DNA of 33,716 nt, taken from Bacteroidales bacterium UBA6346 (GTDB taxonomy: Bacteria > Bacteroidota > Bacteroidia > Bacteroidales > UBA932). Below, piece by piece: positions 1-8,974 of the stretch; position 1 is the first letter of the stretch; every line of letters starts with the position of its first letter. The notes beneath the pieces were generated by a model. The model had not been told where the DNA came from. It ran no database searches and saw only the letters and a program-made list of their open reading frames with translations. A program made the position numbers and the translations under genes. The DNA lies in assembly GCA_002438905.1 (NCBI GenBank), contig DJSA01000068.1, positions 1 through 33,716 on the forward strand, written 5' to 3'.

Positions 1-276
1 GCTGAAAAGCGGAATCATGACAGGGGTCTCAACATAATTGCCGTTTTCGTCATAATCCGACTCAGTGAGCTTCTTTGAGGCTCCGACAACATACTTTGAA
101 CATTCTTTTCCTTTAACAACCTTCACTTCCAAGGTGACGGAAGTCTTGTGAAGTACCCGGATCTCAACGAGTCCGTCAATGTCCTCCTCTTCGGGAGTCG
201 AGCCGTTCTTGTCGCATGAGACGGCTCCGAAGGCCACAACTGCTGCGGCCGCAAGAAATTGAAACAACTTTTTCAT
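1..276 (-). CDS. Lipoprotein, C-terminus outside the window
   Basis: Reading leftward from the ATG at 274-276 gives 92 residues with no stop before the window edge. The N-terminus MKKLFQFLAAAAVVAFGAVSC is a short basic start, a hydrophobic stretch and a lipobox (GAVSC), so this is a lipoprotein. An acidic, serine/proline-rich tether follows (DKNGSTPEEED), then strands rich in V, E and K that could begin an Ig-like or BACON-like fold. I do not recognise the family from this fragment. It lies 53 bp after the lipocalin-like gene on the same strand, so it is probably the next member of the lipoprotein operon. Confidence 0.75.
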   Translation of the reverse strand, partial: MKKLFQFLAAAAVVAFGAVSCDKNGSTPEEEDIDGLVEIRVLHKTSVTLEVKVVKGKECSKYVVGASKKLTESDYDENGNYVETPVMIPLFS

Positions 277-329
277 CTTAATACCATTTAATAAGATTTA
301 TACTATATTCTTTAAAACATTCGATTGAC

Positions 330-803
330 TCACTCGGCACATTTCTCAAGGATGTCAGAAGGAATGGTGTCGCATCTGGTATACAGGGTCACATCCTTCG
401 GATTGCCCTTTACCGCCCATATCACCGTCCCGGAAGGCATGAGACTACTGATGACATACTCGTTGGACCAGTTCCCCACGCCATAATCGTATGTCCCGGA
501 AATGACAGAGCCGAGATACGGGTCGGTCTCCAGATTCCACGTTCCCGTAATCCGTCGTGGAAGCATGCTGTCAATATTCTGGTAAATGATGAAGCTTCGG
601 TCGCGTCGTTCCAGAACGATGTAGAAGAACGCGCCGGAGGGAAGCGGTGCACCATTCCATTGCGCAAGTTGCCATGTGCCGGCAAGATTAGTAGGGCTGA
701 TTTCCATTTCTTGTTCCGGCAACTCTTTCTTGGTGCAGGAATCCAATCCTGAAGAAAGGATCGCGGCAACCGCAGCCAGAATCAGTATTCTAAATCTTTT
801 CAT
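330..803 (-). CDS. Small lipocalin-like lipoprotein
   Basis: A 157-residue protein with a signal peptide ending in a lipobox-like LDSC around residues 20-23. The mature part starts with NLAGTWQLAQWNG, followed by alternating strands such as RSFIIYQNID, ITGTWNLE and SGTYDYG. The G-T-W opening and a repeat of it later is what small Bacteroidetes lipocalin-like domains (Lipocalin_4/5-type Pfam families) show. In those families the barrel is thought to bind a ligand at the cell surface, but the ligand is unknown. It follows the S8 protease gene by 33 bp. The family assignment is from pattern only; the lipoprotein call is firmer than the lipocalin call. Confidence 0.72.
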   Translation of the reverse strand: MKRFRILILAAVAAILSSGLDSCTKKELPEQEMEISPTNLAGTWQLAQWNGAPLPSGAFFYIVLERRDRSFIIYQNIDSMLPRRITGTWNLETDPYLGSVISGTYDYGVGNWSNEYVISSLMPSGTVIWAVKGNPKDVTLYTRCDTIPSDILEKCAE

Positions 804-836
804 ATCTCATTGCTCAAGTTCATTATCCAGCCCGCC

Positions 837-2900
837 TTACATCCACCCGTTGTCACCGGCATTCTCGCGAACCGTTATTACTATGGTCTGTCGGCTTGCA
901 TCACTCGCCTCCACCGTGGCCAGCGTTGCTCCGACAGCATTTCCGGTCACAGTCAGAATAGTTCCGGAGACAGTCACGGAGGCTGTTTGAGGAGATTCGC
1001 AGACAGCGGAGAACGTTAACTTCTCCCCGTTTCTGAAATAGCGCGACAAGTCGATCTTTTGTGTGGTTCCCAGTGCGAGATAGACATTCGGAAGCTTCAT
1101 CTCAGTCCCATTTACATCGTCTCCCACGGCTCGGAGCAGTGCCCCGGCATCGACGAGGCGTCCCATCTTGCCCCGGTAGTCAGAAAGGTTCATGAGCGAA
1201 AGTGAGGAGCCGGCCGAAGTATGGTTATAGTGATAGCCTTTCTTTCCTGTGAAATACCTGTCAATGTCACTGCCGGAATCTCTGAGAAGCCGAGTGAACT
1301 CCTTGGCCGTGAAATGCTTGTGAAGTTTAGCCGCATACGAAAGACCGAGAGCCGCAACTCCTGAGACATGCGGGCAGGCCATTGACGTGCCCTCATAGTA
1401 CCCATAAACAGGCTCTGTTCCGGAGACGAGCGTCGAAAGAATCTGCCCCTGCTGTTCATCACCGAGATCCTCATCGCGTACTCCCGGACGACCATGGTAC
1501 TCGCCGTCTCCGCCCGGTGCAGAAAGCGTGATGCACGCGTCATAGTTCGAATATGAAGCCGGGGTGAAGTCCGCTGCAAGTGCACTGACAGAGATGCACC
1601 CCGAGTAGGCTGCAGGAAAAGCCGCCTGCGCAGCATACTCATTGCCGGAGGCGAAAATCGCAAGGCCACCGTCAATCACGCCATTAGGAGATCCTGCATT
1701 GTGTATGAAATAATCAATAGCCTCCTTCTCAAGAGGATATGTCTCCTCCCATTCCTTTTCCGTGGCAAGACCGGGCGTGAATCCATAGATAGGGTTGGCT
1801 TTTGCTGAATTGTAGCCCCAACTACACTGCAGTATCACCGCACCGTTATCAGCGGCATACTTTATCGCCCTTGCCTCGCCCCAAAGAGTGACGCCGATGG
1901 AACCATCGAAAATCTGGCAGGACATTATCTTCACACCGGACCCGGGTGTCCCATCACCACCGGCTATACCGCAGACCCCGAGTCCATTGCCATTGACCGC
2001 CGCTATTGTCCCCGCGACATGAGTGCCGTGACCGGTGTCCCCGTTGCCGTTGTAGGAAATCACTGGGTTGTCCCTGACAAAATTATATCCGTACACATCC
2101 CCATCGTAGCCGTTTCCGTCTGCATCGGTTCCCGAATTGAAGGACTCTCCCTCATTGACCCACATGTTCGCGGCAAGGTCCGGATGGTCGTACATGACCC
2201 CCTCGTCAAGCACAGCGACTATGACAGACGGGTCTCCCGTACACATCTTCCAAGCCTCAAGGCAGTTCACATCCGAACCGGCGATGCTGTGAACGCCGTC
2301 CGTGCGGTTATGGTCGAAATCATAGTCACCGACATTGATGTAGCCCCACTGGTCTCCCAGACGTGGGTCGTTAAACGGAAACTCTACAGGAACTGATGCC
2401 CGTGTCAGTCCCCTGCGCGCCCTGTCGCTGACGATTATTGGCTTGATGTCATCTCGGTAGGCACGTTTCACAGTCTGGTTATACTGGACCTTGGACACGT
2501 CGCCAAGGGCGGAGATGCGGGCTTTTGCGGTTTCGACAGACAGCGACTTGTCGAAACGCAGGATGTACCATAAGTGAAGGCCGGCTTCGCGTGTACGGGC
2601 CTCGTTTCTCTCATCTACCGGGAAAACCCTCTGGAGACTATATGCGCCGAGAATATCCAGAACCTCATCCGCAGAAGGTATTCCAGAACGGGTCACGACA
2701 TTCAGACGCCCGCTTTCCTCAAGCTCGTCCAGAACCTCGGACATTTCCGGGGCAAACTTCACAAGAAGTTCTCCCTCCGCATATTCGCCCGTGAGCCCCG
2801 CGTCCACGGTCTCTGACGGCACGGACGGAGCGATAACTTCTTTTGTGCACGCAGCGACACACAAGGACGCCAACGCGATTATTATAGTATATTTCTTCAT
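837..2900 (-). CDS. S8 (subtilisin-like) serine protease lipoprotein
   Basis: The protein has 687 residues from the ATG at 2898-2900. That start is chosen because it gives a clean lipoprotein signal (MKKYTIIIALASLCVAAC) and has GAGGAGG 9 nt upstream; the longer frame from 2933 adds only a charged tail. Residues about 40-150 (GELLVKF onward) look like a subtilase inhibitory prodomain. The catalytic domain shows the Asp motif VAVLDEG (D232), the His motif GHGTHVAGT (H291), the oxyanion Asn in FASGN (N420) and the Ser motif GTSMACPH (S506), so all four key residues are present. The last 80 or so residues form an Ig-like strand-rich domain. It overlaps no neighbour but begins 4 bp after the upstream LRR gene. 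It is probably a surface protease that produces peptides for the SusC/D-type importer of this operon; that role is inference. Confidence 0.93.
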   Translation of the reverse strand: MKKYTIIIALASLCVAACTKEVIAPSVPSETVDAGLTGEYAEGELLVKFAPEMSEVLDELEESGRLNVVTRSGIPSADEVLDILGAYSLQRVFPVDERNEARTREAGLHLWYILRFDKSLSVETAKARISALGDVSKVQYNQTVKRAYRDDIKPIIVSDRARRGLTRASVPVEFPFNDPRLGDQWGYINVGDYDFDHNRTDGVHSIAGSDVNCLEAWKMCTGDPSVIVAVLDEGVMYDHPDLAANMWVNEGESFNSGTDADGNGYDGDVYGYNFVRDNPVISYNGNGDTGHGTHVAGTIAAVNGNGLGVCGIAGGDGTPGSGVKIMSCQIFDGSIGVTLWGEARAIKYAADNGAVILQCSWGYNSAKANPIYGFTPGLATEKEWEETYPLEKEAIDYFIHNAGSPNGVIDGGLAIFASGNEYAAQAAFPAAYSGCISVSALAADFTPASYSNYDACITLSAPGGDGEYHGRPGVRDEDLGDEQQGQILSTLVSGTEPVYGYYEGTSMACPHVSGVAALGLSYAAKLHKHFTAKEFTRLLRDSGSDIDRYFTGKKGYHYNHTSAGSSLSLMNLSDYRGKMGRLVDAGALLRAVGDDVNGTEMKLPNVYLALGTTQKIDLSRYFRNGEKLTFSAVCESPQTASVTVSGTILTVTGNAVGATLATVEASDASRQTIVITVRENAGDNGWM

Positions 2901-2904
2901 CCGA

Positions 2905-4662
2905 TCAATCCTCCTCGGTGTTTTCCTCTTCACTTATATAATACTTCTGACGATAGTAAGGATATGCCGCATAGTAGTATTCAAAATCCTTTGGCTGGTT
3001 GCTGAATCCAACGACATTTCCCTTTGAGTCTATGCCCCTGTCCTGCTGGGAAAATATGAACGTCTCCGGAATCCAGTCCATAAAGTGAGGGTGGTACAGA
3101 ATCCAGTCAGGAAGCTTCCCTGTCATGAAATTGAGGTTTATCCTCAGGCTTTTGGCATTCGGAAGTATCTTTGGTATAGTCGTTCCCTTTGGCGCACCTG
3201 CCGGAGCCGGCATCGACGAGTCATAAAGAAATCTTATGGTATCCCGCAGCCCCATCTGAACAGCGTCTTCCTCCGTGTAACCCTCAACGCCATCCTCACC
3301 TATCTTGAAGTCCGGAATCGGACCCTCCAGATAGCTGTAGGTGAACGCGAGATATTCAAGCTTGTCCCAGCGGAGAAGCGTCTTGAGTGCGGACGCGTCA
3401 TCTTCGTTTTCCATGTTCAGATTGAGCCCGATTCCGCTCTCGTACCTGCTGTTCGCCTTATTCCGCAAATCGGTCGTGAGCCAGCGCCTCTGCCCGCTGA
3501 AGTTCAGTTCCTTAAGATTCGGAAAATTCTCAGGAGTGAGTATTTTCGGAATTTCAGAGAAATTATTGCTGTTCAGGTCAAGAACCTCAAGTTGCTTCAT
3601 GTCCTTGAGTTCATCCGGCAACGAGACAATGCCGTATGCCGCGATCTGAAGATTCTTAAGATGTCGAAGGCTGCAGATCTCGCTTCCGAGCGGAATTTCA
3701 AGGTACATAGTGTTAGTGTTTCCATAGAAAGAGATAGTCTCAGCATACTTCAGATGCCTGATTTCCTGAGGTATGCTCTCCTTGGTGCTGAAAACGAAGA
3801 ACCGAACCGCACGGACGCGCCCTACTGCCTCAGGGGCAGGAAGACCCTCATCGCCCTCGCTCCAGAGCTCGACTTCACTCCAATTCATCATATTCTCTCC
3901 TGTGTCCCAACCGAAACCCTGTATCTTTTCCGAGATTGTCACGAGCGCAAGCGAGTCACCTGCACGATTATCCTCAATCTTAGGGGCTGCCTTCTGGGTC
4001 ACGGCCAATACGGCATCTTTTTCCAACGTCACCGTCGGATCGGACGGCACGAAGCGCACCTTCGCGGTACGGACTTCAGGATCCGGATTCATTTTCCATT
4101 TCATCTCAAGTCTCACGGTACGAGGTCGCGCGCCACGGTCGAGTTTCACGTTATATTGCGATGCAGAAACCCATACATTGCTGCCATCCTCCGTCTCCAC
4201 TTCAACGTCAAATTCAACATTAGTCGTGACGTTCACATAGAAATGCCTTTCGTCGTAGAGTGCGGTACTCGGAATTTCCTTCTCCGTGAACTCGGGAACA
4301 ATCATCTTTCCGTAGCCCGTCTGAAGAACCTTGAGCGTCTTCGGGGTCTCTCCTTCAGCCGAGAACCGAACAGATGCGCTCCGGCTTCCGTTTGCGAGCG
4401 TGGAGTCAATCCTTATGCTGCAATCAACGATGCCAACACCATTTGCCGGTGATATTGAAATCCATGGTTCCGACGCGAGAGCCACCCATTCTGAGGATGA
4501 GGATATCCTTACGACGTCCTCACCGCCTTCTGCTCCGACGGTTATGTTTTCCTTATCCACGTCGAATCCGGCGGACTGCACGGTCTTGTCACATGACGAT
4601 GCAAGCAAGAGAGCCACCACGCCAAAAAGCATTAAGCTGCATATATGTCCTAAATATCTCAT
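2905..4662 (-). CDS. Lipoprotein with BACON-type domains and leucine-rich repeats
   Basis: The protein has 585 residues from the ATG at 4660-4662. An in-frame TTG at 4710 would add 16 residues ahead of the signal peptide and is less likely. The signal ends ASSCDK, a lipobox. Residues about 35-115 carry a BACON-type Ig fold (ENITVGAEGGEDVVRI, SSSSEWVAL, WISISPANG, LKVLQTG) and a second, more diverged module follows to about residue 235. Residues 260-400 hold leucine-rich repeats of the LxxLxxLxLxxNxF type (LKDMKQLEVLDLNSNNFSEI). The C-terminus is Tyr-rich (EYYYAAYPYYRQKYY) and acidic. BACON domains are usually glycan- or mucin-adhesion or spacer modules in Bacteroidetes. It sits between another LRR lipoprotein (55 bp upstream) and the S8 protease (4 bp downstream), so a surface binding role in the same system is likely. 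The ligand is unknown. Confidence 0.85.
   Translation of the reverse strand: MRYLGHICSLMLFGVVALLLASSCDKTVQSAGFDVDKENITVGAEGGEDVVRISSSSEWVALASEPWISISPANGVGIVDCSIRIDSTLANGSRSASVRFSAEGETPKTLKVLQTGYGKMIVPEFTEKEIPSTALYDERHFYVNVTTNVEFDVEVETEDGSNVWVSASQYNVKLDRGARPRTVRLEMKWKMNPDPEVRTAKVRFVPSDPTVTLEKDAVLAVTQKAAPKIEDNRAGDSLALVTISEKIQGFGWDTGENMMNWSEVELWSEGDEGLPAPEAVGRVRAVRFFVFSTKESIPQEIRHLKYAETISFYGNTNTMYLEIPLGSEICSLRHLKNLQIAAYGIVSLPDELKDMKQLEVLDLNSNNFSEIPKILTPENFPNLKELNFSGQRRWLTTDLRNKANSRYESGIGLNLNMENEDDASALKTLLRWDKLEYLAFTYSYLEGPIPDFKIGEDGVEGYTEEDAVQMGLRDTIRFLYDSSMPAPAGAPKGTTIPKILPNAKSLRINLNFMTGKLPDWILYHPHFMDWIPETFIFSQQDRGIDSKGNVVGFSNQPKDFEYYYAAYPYYRQKYYISEEENTEED
2910..2916 (-). promoter_or_regulatory. 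Ribosome binding site deciding the S8 protease start
   Basis: On the minus strand GAGGAGG stands 9 nt before the ATG at 2898-2900 and lies inside the last codons of the upstream LRR gene (Glu-Glu-Asp-stop). It favours the shorter lipoprotein start over the in-frame alternative at 2933, and suggests translational coupling of the two genes. Confidence 0.75.
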
Positions 4663-4717
4663 TTTCACCCTATTTATTCTTGTTGTCCCGGTCTTGAACA
4701 GACTGCCCAAAAGTCTT

Positions 4718-7366
4718 TCAAAGTCCCCTTATGTCCTGTTCCTCATCCCTTATCAGCATCGTGTACCCTGCCTTTATGTAGGCCGCGATGTCACTCAAGT
4801 CCACCGATATGTTCGGATTGTCCGCAAGTTCGAGAATTCTGAGTCTCGTCGTGAAAGTGTCCTCAATCTTGCGCAAATCGTTGGAGCCTATGAAAAAGCG
4901 CGTCAGGCTTGGACATTGGTAGAGTCCTGTCGGCCACGTCTTGAGTATTCTGTTGCCCTTTTCATCTCTCTGGTGACGGATGTTGAACACATCGAGACGG
5001 TCACAGTTGAGCGGGTTATATGGAAAATTCGAGAAACAATTGTAGCTTATGTCGATGCCATAAAGATATGGTATGTTGGTAGGCTTGAAATCATCAGGAA
5101 GGCTGCTTAACTTATTGTAGCTAAGGTCTATAACCGACAGATAATGGCTCTTAGGGCCGGTCATCGCCCCTTTAGGGATGCTTTTCATCCCGTTTCCCGG
5201 AATGGTGAGCGTGGTTATCGGTGAACCTTTGGCAAACAGCACAGCCGGAAAGGTCTCCAGACGGTTATATGACAGATCCACCGTGGCCGCGTTCACACCT
5301 TTTGCCGCATCGCCGTTCTCGAAAGAGGAAATCTTGTTGTACGAGAAGTCCACGGACGAAATCGTGTAGTTTGACCTGGCGTTGAATATGTCTGGGAATT
5401 CAGTAATCTCGTTATGGGCGAAGGTGACGGATTCCGTCTCGGCATTGTACCCGAAGAAATAGCCGTCCGCTGCCTTCGGAACCGATGTGATACTATTGTT
5501 GTTCAGATAAAGCTTGACCAAATGGACCTCCTTTCCGAACGGATGAAGCGTCTTTATCCTGTTGCTCTGCAGATCCAGAAGACCAAGTTTTGACATCTTG
5601 TTCAGATGCTCATACTCGGGCAGTTCCTCAAGATTGTTGTAGCCGAGATACAGCAGCTGAATCTTCGGCCCGGAGACAGCGTCTGCGATTGCAGTCCAAT
5701 CGTCCCTAAGTTGTCCTGCACTTATGCCAGTGTTTCTGGAAAGATTCAACGACACAAGTTCCGGAAGGCTGCCGAGCATATCAACAGGCAATTTTGTGAG
5801 TTCAGGACAGTTGTATATCTCGACATCAGTAAGGTTCTTCATATTGCTCCAGCTCCAGTTGTCCTTCTCGGCGTAAAATTCCGAAGACTCGTCGACGTCT
5901 TTCAAGAAACCCTCGTCAGTGATGGGCGAATTTGCGATGTAGAACTGCTGAAGGTTGGTCAGCCGCATGACGGCCCGCGAAACTGAGGTGATTCCGTTGG
6001 AGAGCACACCAGACTCCACATCCGCCTTCAGTTCAATCCTGGAACTCTTAACCGGCCTCATTTGGGGGTTGGCATCGATTGCGTCACGCAGTTCCTGTGA
6101 CAGTCCCTCGCGCCCGTCAACGGCAAGAAAACGCGTGTCATAGTCCCAGCGCACCGCATTCTTCTCATCCTCGGACATATTAGCCTTGAGATTACGCAGC
6201 AACTGGCCTCCCACTTTTTCGTCATGCGTTCCAAGAGAGAGAATCTGAAGTTCCGTAAGCTGTCCTATAGCATCAGGGACAGCCCCTTTCGCCCCAAAAC
6301 CGACGAGCGACAGTGTCGTGACGCGACCATTGTCATTAAGCGTCACTCCGGGCTGGTCTCCCCACAAATCTATATCTTTGTTGAAATCCCAGTTGCATCC
6401 TACGGCGAGAGACTCGCCGTAGTAACTCCAATGCTCTCCGTCAAGCGCATCCCAGATTTCTTTTAGGGCTATATAGTCCTTGATTGCCTCGCTTGTCCCG
6501 CTTAGGAAAACCGGAACCTCAACGCCTTCCGTAACGGCATTGTCCCTAACCTTAAATGTCTCGCTCTCCGTCTCGGCCGTTTCAAGTGGAATCCTCCCTC
6601 GGCTGTCGGCGTAACTAGTGTAGCCGGTGACGCGATAGTCTCCCCCAGCCAGCCATACGGTGGTGTCGCATGTGCTGTAGGATGTCTTGGCATTTGTACC
6701 CGGAACCCCGTCCGTGTAGAAGTCCTCCACGAAAGTCACGGGCATTCCCTTTAGGAGGGTCACTTCCCGCGTCCCGATGTTGGTCACAGAAAGGTCTATA
6801 GCCTTGATCTTGTCAAGCGGATAGGCTGAACCCGAACCGGACTTTGTCATGTCTATGAACTTCTTTACCAGCTTGAAGGACGCCTTGCCGCGCTCAACTG
6901 CATTGACGCCTATCTTATAGACAACAAGCCCACCGCTGACAACCGTAAAACTATTGTCGGCATTGATCGTACCCGTGTAGAGCAGACCATCAAGACTGTC
7001 ATAGAGATTATATCCTATGATAACATAGTCTCCCGCAATGAGCTTGAGCTTGTCACTTCTCAGGCCAAACTCCGCATTTTCGGCATTGTAGGAGTTGAGG
7101 ACAAGCGTCTGGGATATGGTGGAGCCGGAATGCTGCACCATTATCTGAAGCTTGCACGCATCAGCGAGCAGGTTGAGTTCATCCACTGTAGACTTGACGG
7201 TGGACGCGGCCTTGTGAAGGCGGAACTGCACATAGCCATAACCTGTGCCACCGTCCCGCTCCACTTTGCTGCACGACTGCCACAACACGCCCCCAAGAAC
7301 GGCACACAAGGCCATGAGACCCATTGCCGTAGACACCCGGATGTGAGACATGAAACTTTTACTCAT
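4718..7366 (-). CDS. Large leucine-rich-repeat surface lipoprotein
   Basis: The product has 882 residues. A long N-terminal signal ends at a lipobox-like WQSCSK near residue 32. The first third (about 40-300) contains two related beta-rich modules that begin with YGYVQFRLHKA and include the repeated phrase GDYVIIGYN / GDYRVTGYT; this resembles the DUF4458 family found at the front of Bacteroidetes LRR proteins. From about residue 305 a segment like plant-type LRR caps (ALKEIWDALDGEHW) leads into at least ten repeats, for example LLYLGYNNLEELPEYEHL, LGLLDLQSNRIKTLHP and LTIPGNGMKSIPK. Such proteins bind protein or glycan ligands at the surface; no enzyme motif is seen. The gene starts 9 bp after its upstream neighbour, which supports an operon. 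The signal and the repeats are clear and the DUF4458 name is less so. Confidence 0.88.
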   Translation of the reverse strand: MSKSFMSHIRVSTAMGLMALCAVLGGVLWQSCSKVERDGGTGYGYVQFRLHKAASTVKSTVDELNLLADACKLQIMVQHSGSTISQTLVLNSYNAENAEFGLRSDKLKLIAGDYVIIGYNLYDSLDGLLYTGTINADNSFTVVSGGLVVYKIGVNAVERGKASFKLVKKFIDMTKSGSGSAYPLDKIKAIDLSVTNIGTREVTLLKGMPVTFVEDFYTDGVPGTNAKTSYSTCDTTVWLAGGDYRVTGYTSYADSRGRIPLETAETESETFKVRDNAVTEGVEVPVFLSGTSEAIKDYIALKEIWDALDGEHWSYYGESLAVGCNWDFNKDIDLWGDQPGVTLNDNGRVTTLSLVGFGAKGAVPDAIGQLTELQILSLGTHDEKVGGQLLRNLKANMSEDEKNAVRWDYDTRFLAVDGREGLSQELRDAIDANPQMRPVKSSRIELKADVESGVLSNGITSVSRAVMRLTNLQQFYIANSPITDEGFLKDVDESSEFYAEKDNWSWSNMKNLTDVEIYNCPELTKLPVDMLGSLPELVSLNLSRNTGISAGQLRDDWTAIADAVSGPKIQLLYLGYNNLEELPEYEHLNKMSKLGLLDLQSNRIKTLHPFGKEVHLVKLYLNNNSITSVPKAADGYFFGYNAETESVTFAHNEITEFPDIFNARSNYTISSVDFSYNKISSFENGDAAKGVNAATVDLSYNRLETFPAVLFAKGSPITTLTIPGNGMKSIPKGAMTGPKSHYLSVIDLSYNKLSSLPDDFKPTNIPYLYGIDISYNCFSNFPYNPLNCDRLDVFNIRHQRDEKGNRILKTWPTGLYQCPSLTRFFIGSNDLRKIEDTFTTRLRILELADNPNISVDLSDIAAYIKAGYTMLIRDEEQDIRGL

Positions 7367-7375
7367 TTTCCCAAG

Positions 7376-8950
7376 TTATTTCTTTACTATTATTTTGAGA
7401 ACCTTCTGATTTTCCCCACTTCTGGTCTCATAGGCCACATATATCGCGTTTCTGTTGCCCGGAACACCATGGATGAGAGTATAGAACATATACCAATCAT
7501 CCCAAAAACTCTCTTCCGAATGGGACTTGGGATCCATCATCTCATCGTCATATTCTCCGTTTTCCTTGTAAATCTTGTAACTCTTGTAAACGCTTGTCTT
7601 GCTATTGTCGCTTACTTCATGATACATCGGAAATATGACCATAGGCGTGCCGGCGCTGACATGGATCTCAAATACATTGTCAATCCCGAACTTTTCCCTG
7701 CAGAAAGCCATCTCTGCCTCGTCCGTCACCTTTGCATAGGCATGCAGGCGGTTCCAGTCATTCTTGCTGTCGCGAATGTCGAAGTCGAGCGTCTGCGTGT
7801 CGCACTGGATGAGCTCAACCACAAGCATCGAACGATGGGAGTTCTTAAGTCTCTGATAGTTGCCGCCCTCGGCAAGTTCCAGCAGCGTTTTTTCGTACAA
7901 AGCCTCAGGAACCGCGAATAGGCAGCCGACACGATAATCCTGGGACGCGTCCGCAGTGACAGTGACAAGGGACGGATTGCCGGCATCAACCTCCGCATGA
8001 ATCCACTCCAGCGAAGGTTTCACGATGTCACCGTTAATGTCCGCATCCACACTTATGAAACGATACCTATCATTGAGAGCGGTCACCTGGAACGAGGCTT
8101 TTTCCTTACGATAGACAAAACTGTCCTCGATCAACTTGCCATCCGTCCCATATTTCCCGAATCCCCTGCGGAACGTCTTCCCGTCAGGAGACAGAACCCA
8201 CTGGTAGAGGTCATTATCCTCCCAAATCGCCCCGTTGCCTACAAAGACCCGTATGAAAGAGGCGTCCAGCCCTTTGTACGTGATCGTATATGAGGCGATT
8301 TCCTTCCCTTCCTTGTTGCGGAACGTCAACTTTACGCCGTCTTCCTTAGCAATCGGCTTTGAGATGTAGCTGTCCCTCACCACAGCCCCCGTTGTCAGCG
8401 TGTTTCCGGCAATTCCGGCGACAGTTCTGCTGAAGTCAATCTGAGGGATGACATCAGTCGTGTACTGGAAATTCGCATTGACGCAGAACGTCGTATAGAC
8501 ATTGTAAGTGACATCAATCTCCTTGAGTTCTTTGCCTTCAATGTCGGTAATCTTCACGAAGTAGCCGCGCGCGCTCCTGATGATAGTGAGCACCGTCTTT
8601 TCTGTACCGCCTATGTTGAGTTTTACTTCCCCCTCTTCCTCATCGAAGCCTTGGCCGTTCGTGGAGACACTGATTGTGACAGAATGCTCCCCAGCATCCC
8701 CGCTAAGGTCGAAGACATCAAAGTCACCCTCACGGAAACTGAGCCATGGGGCGGCTGAAGTCAACTTCCACGGACTGTCAGAGTGAAACTTGTATACATA
8801 CTGCTCTCCGGCCACGACTTCAACCCTCTGCTCCTCAGGAAACGCTATTTCCTCATTCCTATTTTCCTTCTGCGCGGTGCAGGACGCCACGGCAGCGGCA
8901 AGCACAATGGCAGCCGCCGTGGACAATGTTCTGATGTAATTCATCTTCAT
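7376..8950 (-). CDS. BACON-type domain lipoprotein of unknown ligand
   Basis: The product has 524 residues with a signal ending AAVASCTAQ (lipobox Cys near residue 24). Residues about 35-130 form an Ig-like module with the BACON hallmarks (VVAGEQYVYKFHSDSPW, APWLSF, GEHSVTISVSTN, VLTIIRSARGYFV). A second beta-rich module follows to about 230. The C-terminal half is not recognised; it contains aromatic-rich text (NDWNRLHAYAKV, ESFWDDWYMFYTLIHG) and ends AYETRSGENQKVLKIIVKK. An AGGAGG sits 4 nt before the ATG, so the start is well supported. It lies 24 bp after the DUF4984-like gene and 9 bp before the LRR gene. A surface-exposed accessory binding protein of the SusC/D-type system is the best guess. 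Confidence 0.82.
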   Translation of the reverse strand: MKMNYIRTLSTAAAIVLAAAVASCTAQKENRNEEIAFPEEQRVEVVAGEQYVYKFHSDSPWKLTSAAPWLSFREGDFDVFDLSGDAGEHSVTISVSTNGQGFDEEEGEVKLNIGGTEKTVLTIIRSARGYFVKITDIEGKELKEIDVTYNVYTTFCVNANFQYTTDVIPQIDFSRTVAGIAGNTLTTGAVVRDSYISKPIAKEDGVKLTFRNKEGKEIASYTITYKGLDASFIRVFVGNGAIWEDNDLYQWVLSPDGKTFRRGFGKYGTDGKLIEDSFVYRKEKASFQVTALNDRYRFISVDADINGDIVKPSLEWIHAEVDAGNPSLVTVTADASQDYRVGCLFAVPEALYEKTLLELAEGGNYQRLKNSHRSMLVVELIQCDTQTLDFDIRDSKNDWNRLHAYAKVTDEAEMAFCREKFGIDNVFEIHVSAGTPMVIFPMYHEVSDNSKTSVYKSYKIYKENGEYDDEMMDPKSHSEESFWDDWYMFYTLIHGVPGNRNAIYVAYETRSGENQKVLKIIVKK

Positions 8951-8974
8951 AACTCCTCCTGTCAGTTGAGTCTG

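Noticed and set aside
2901..2933. N-terminal extension of the S8 protease (start at 2933)
   Set aside because: It puts a charged tail before the lipoprotein signal, overlaps the upstream gene, and has no ribosome site, while the ATG at 2900 has GAGGAGG at 9 nt.
3085..4452. 455-codon open frame on the plus strand
   Set aside because: It lies wholly antisense to the BACON/LRR lipoprotein gene, shows no domain or signal, and is rich in Arg, Cys and His as expected of an antisense shadow.
7364..7378. Possible 5' regulatory element in the gap between the BACON and LRR genes
   Set aside because: The gap is only 9 bp and shows no pattern beyond a weak purine stretch.
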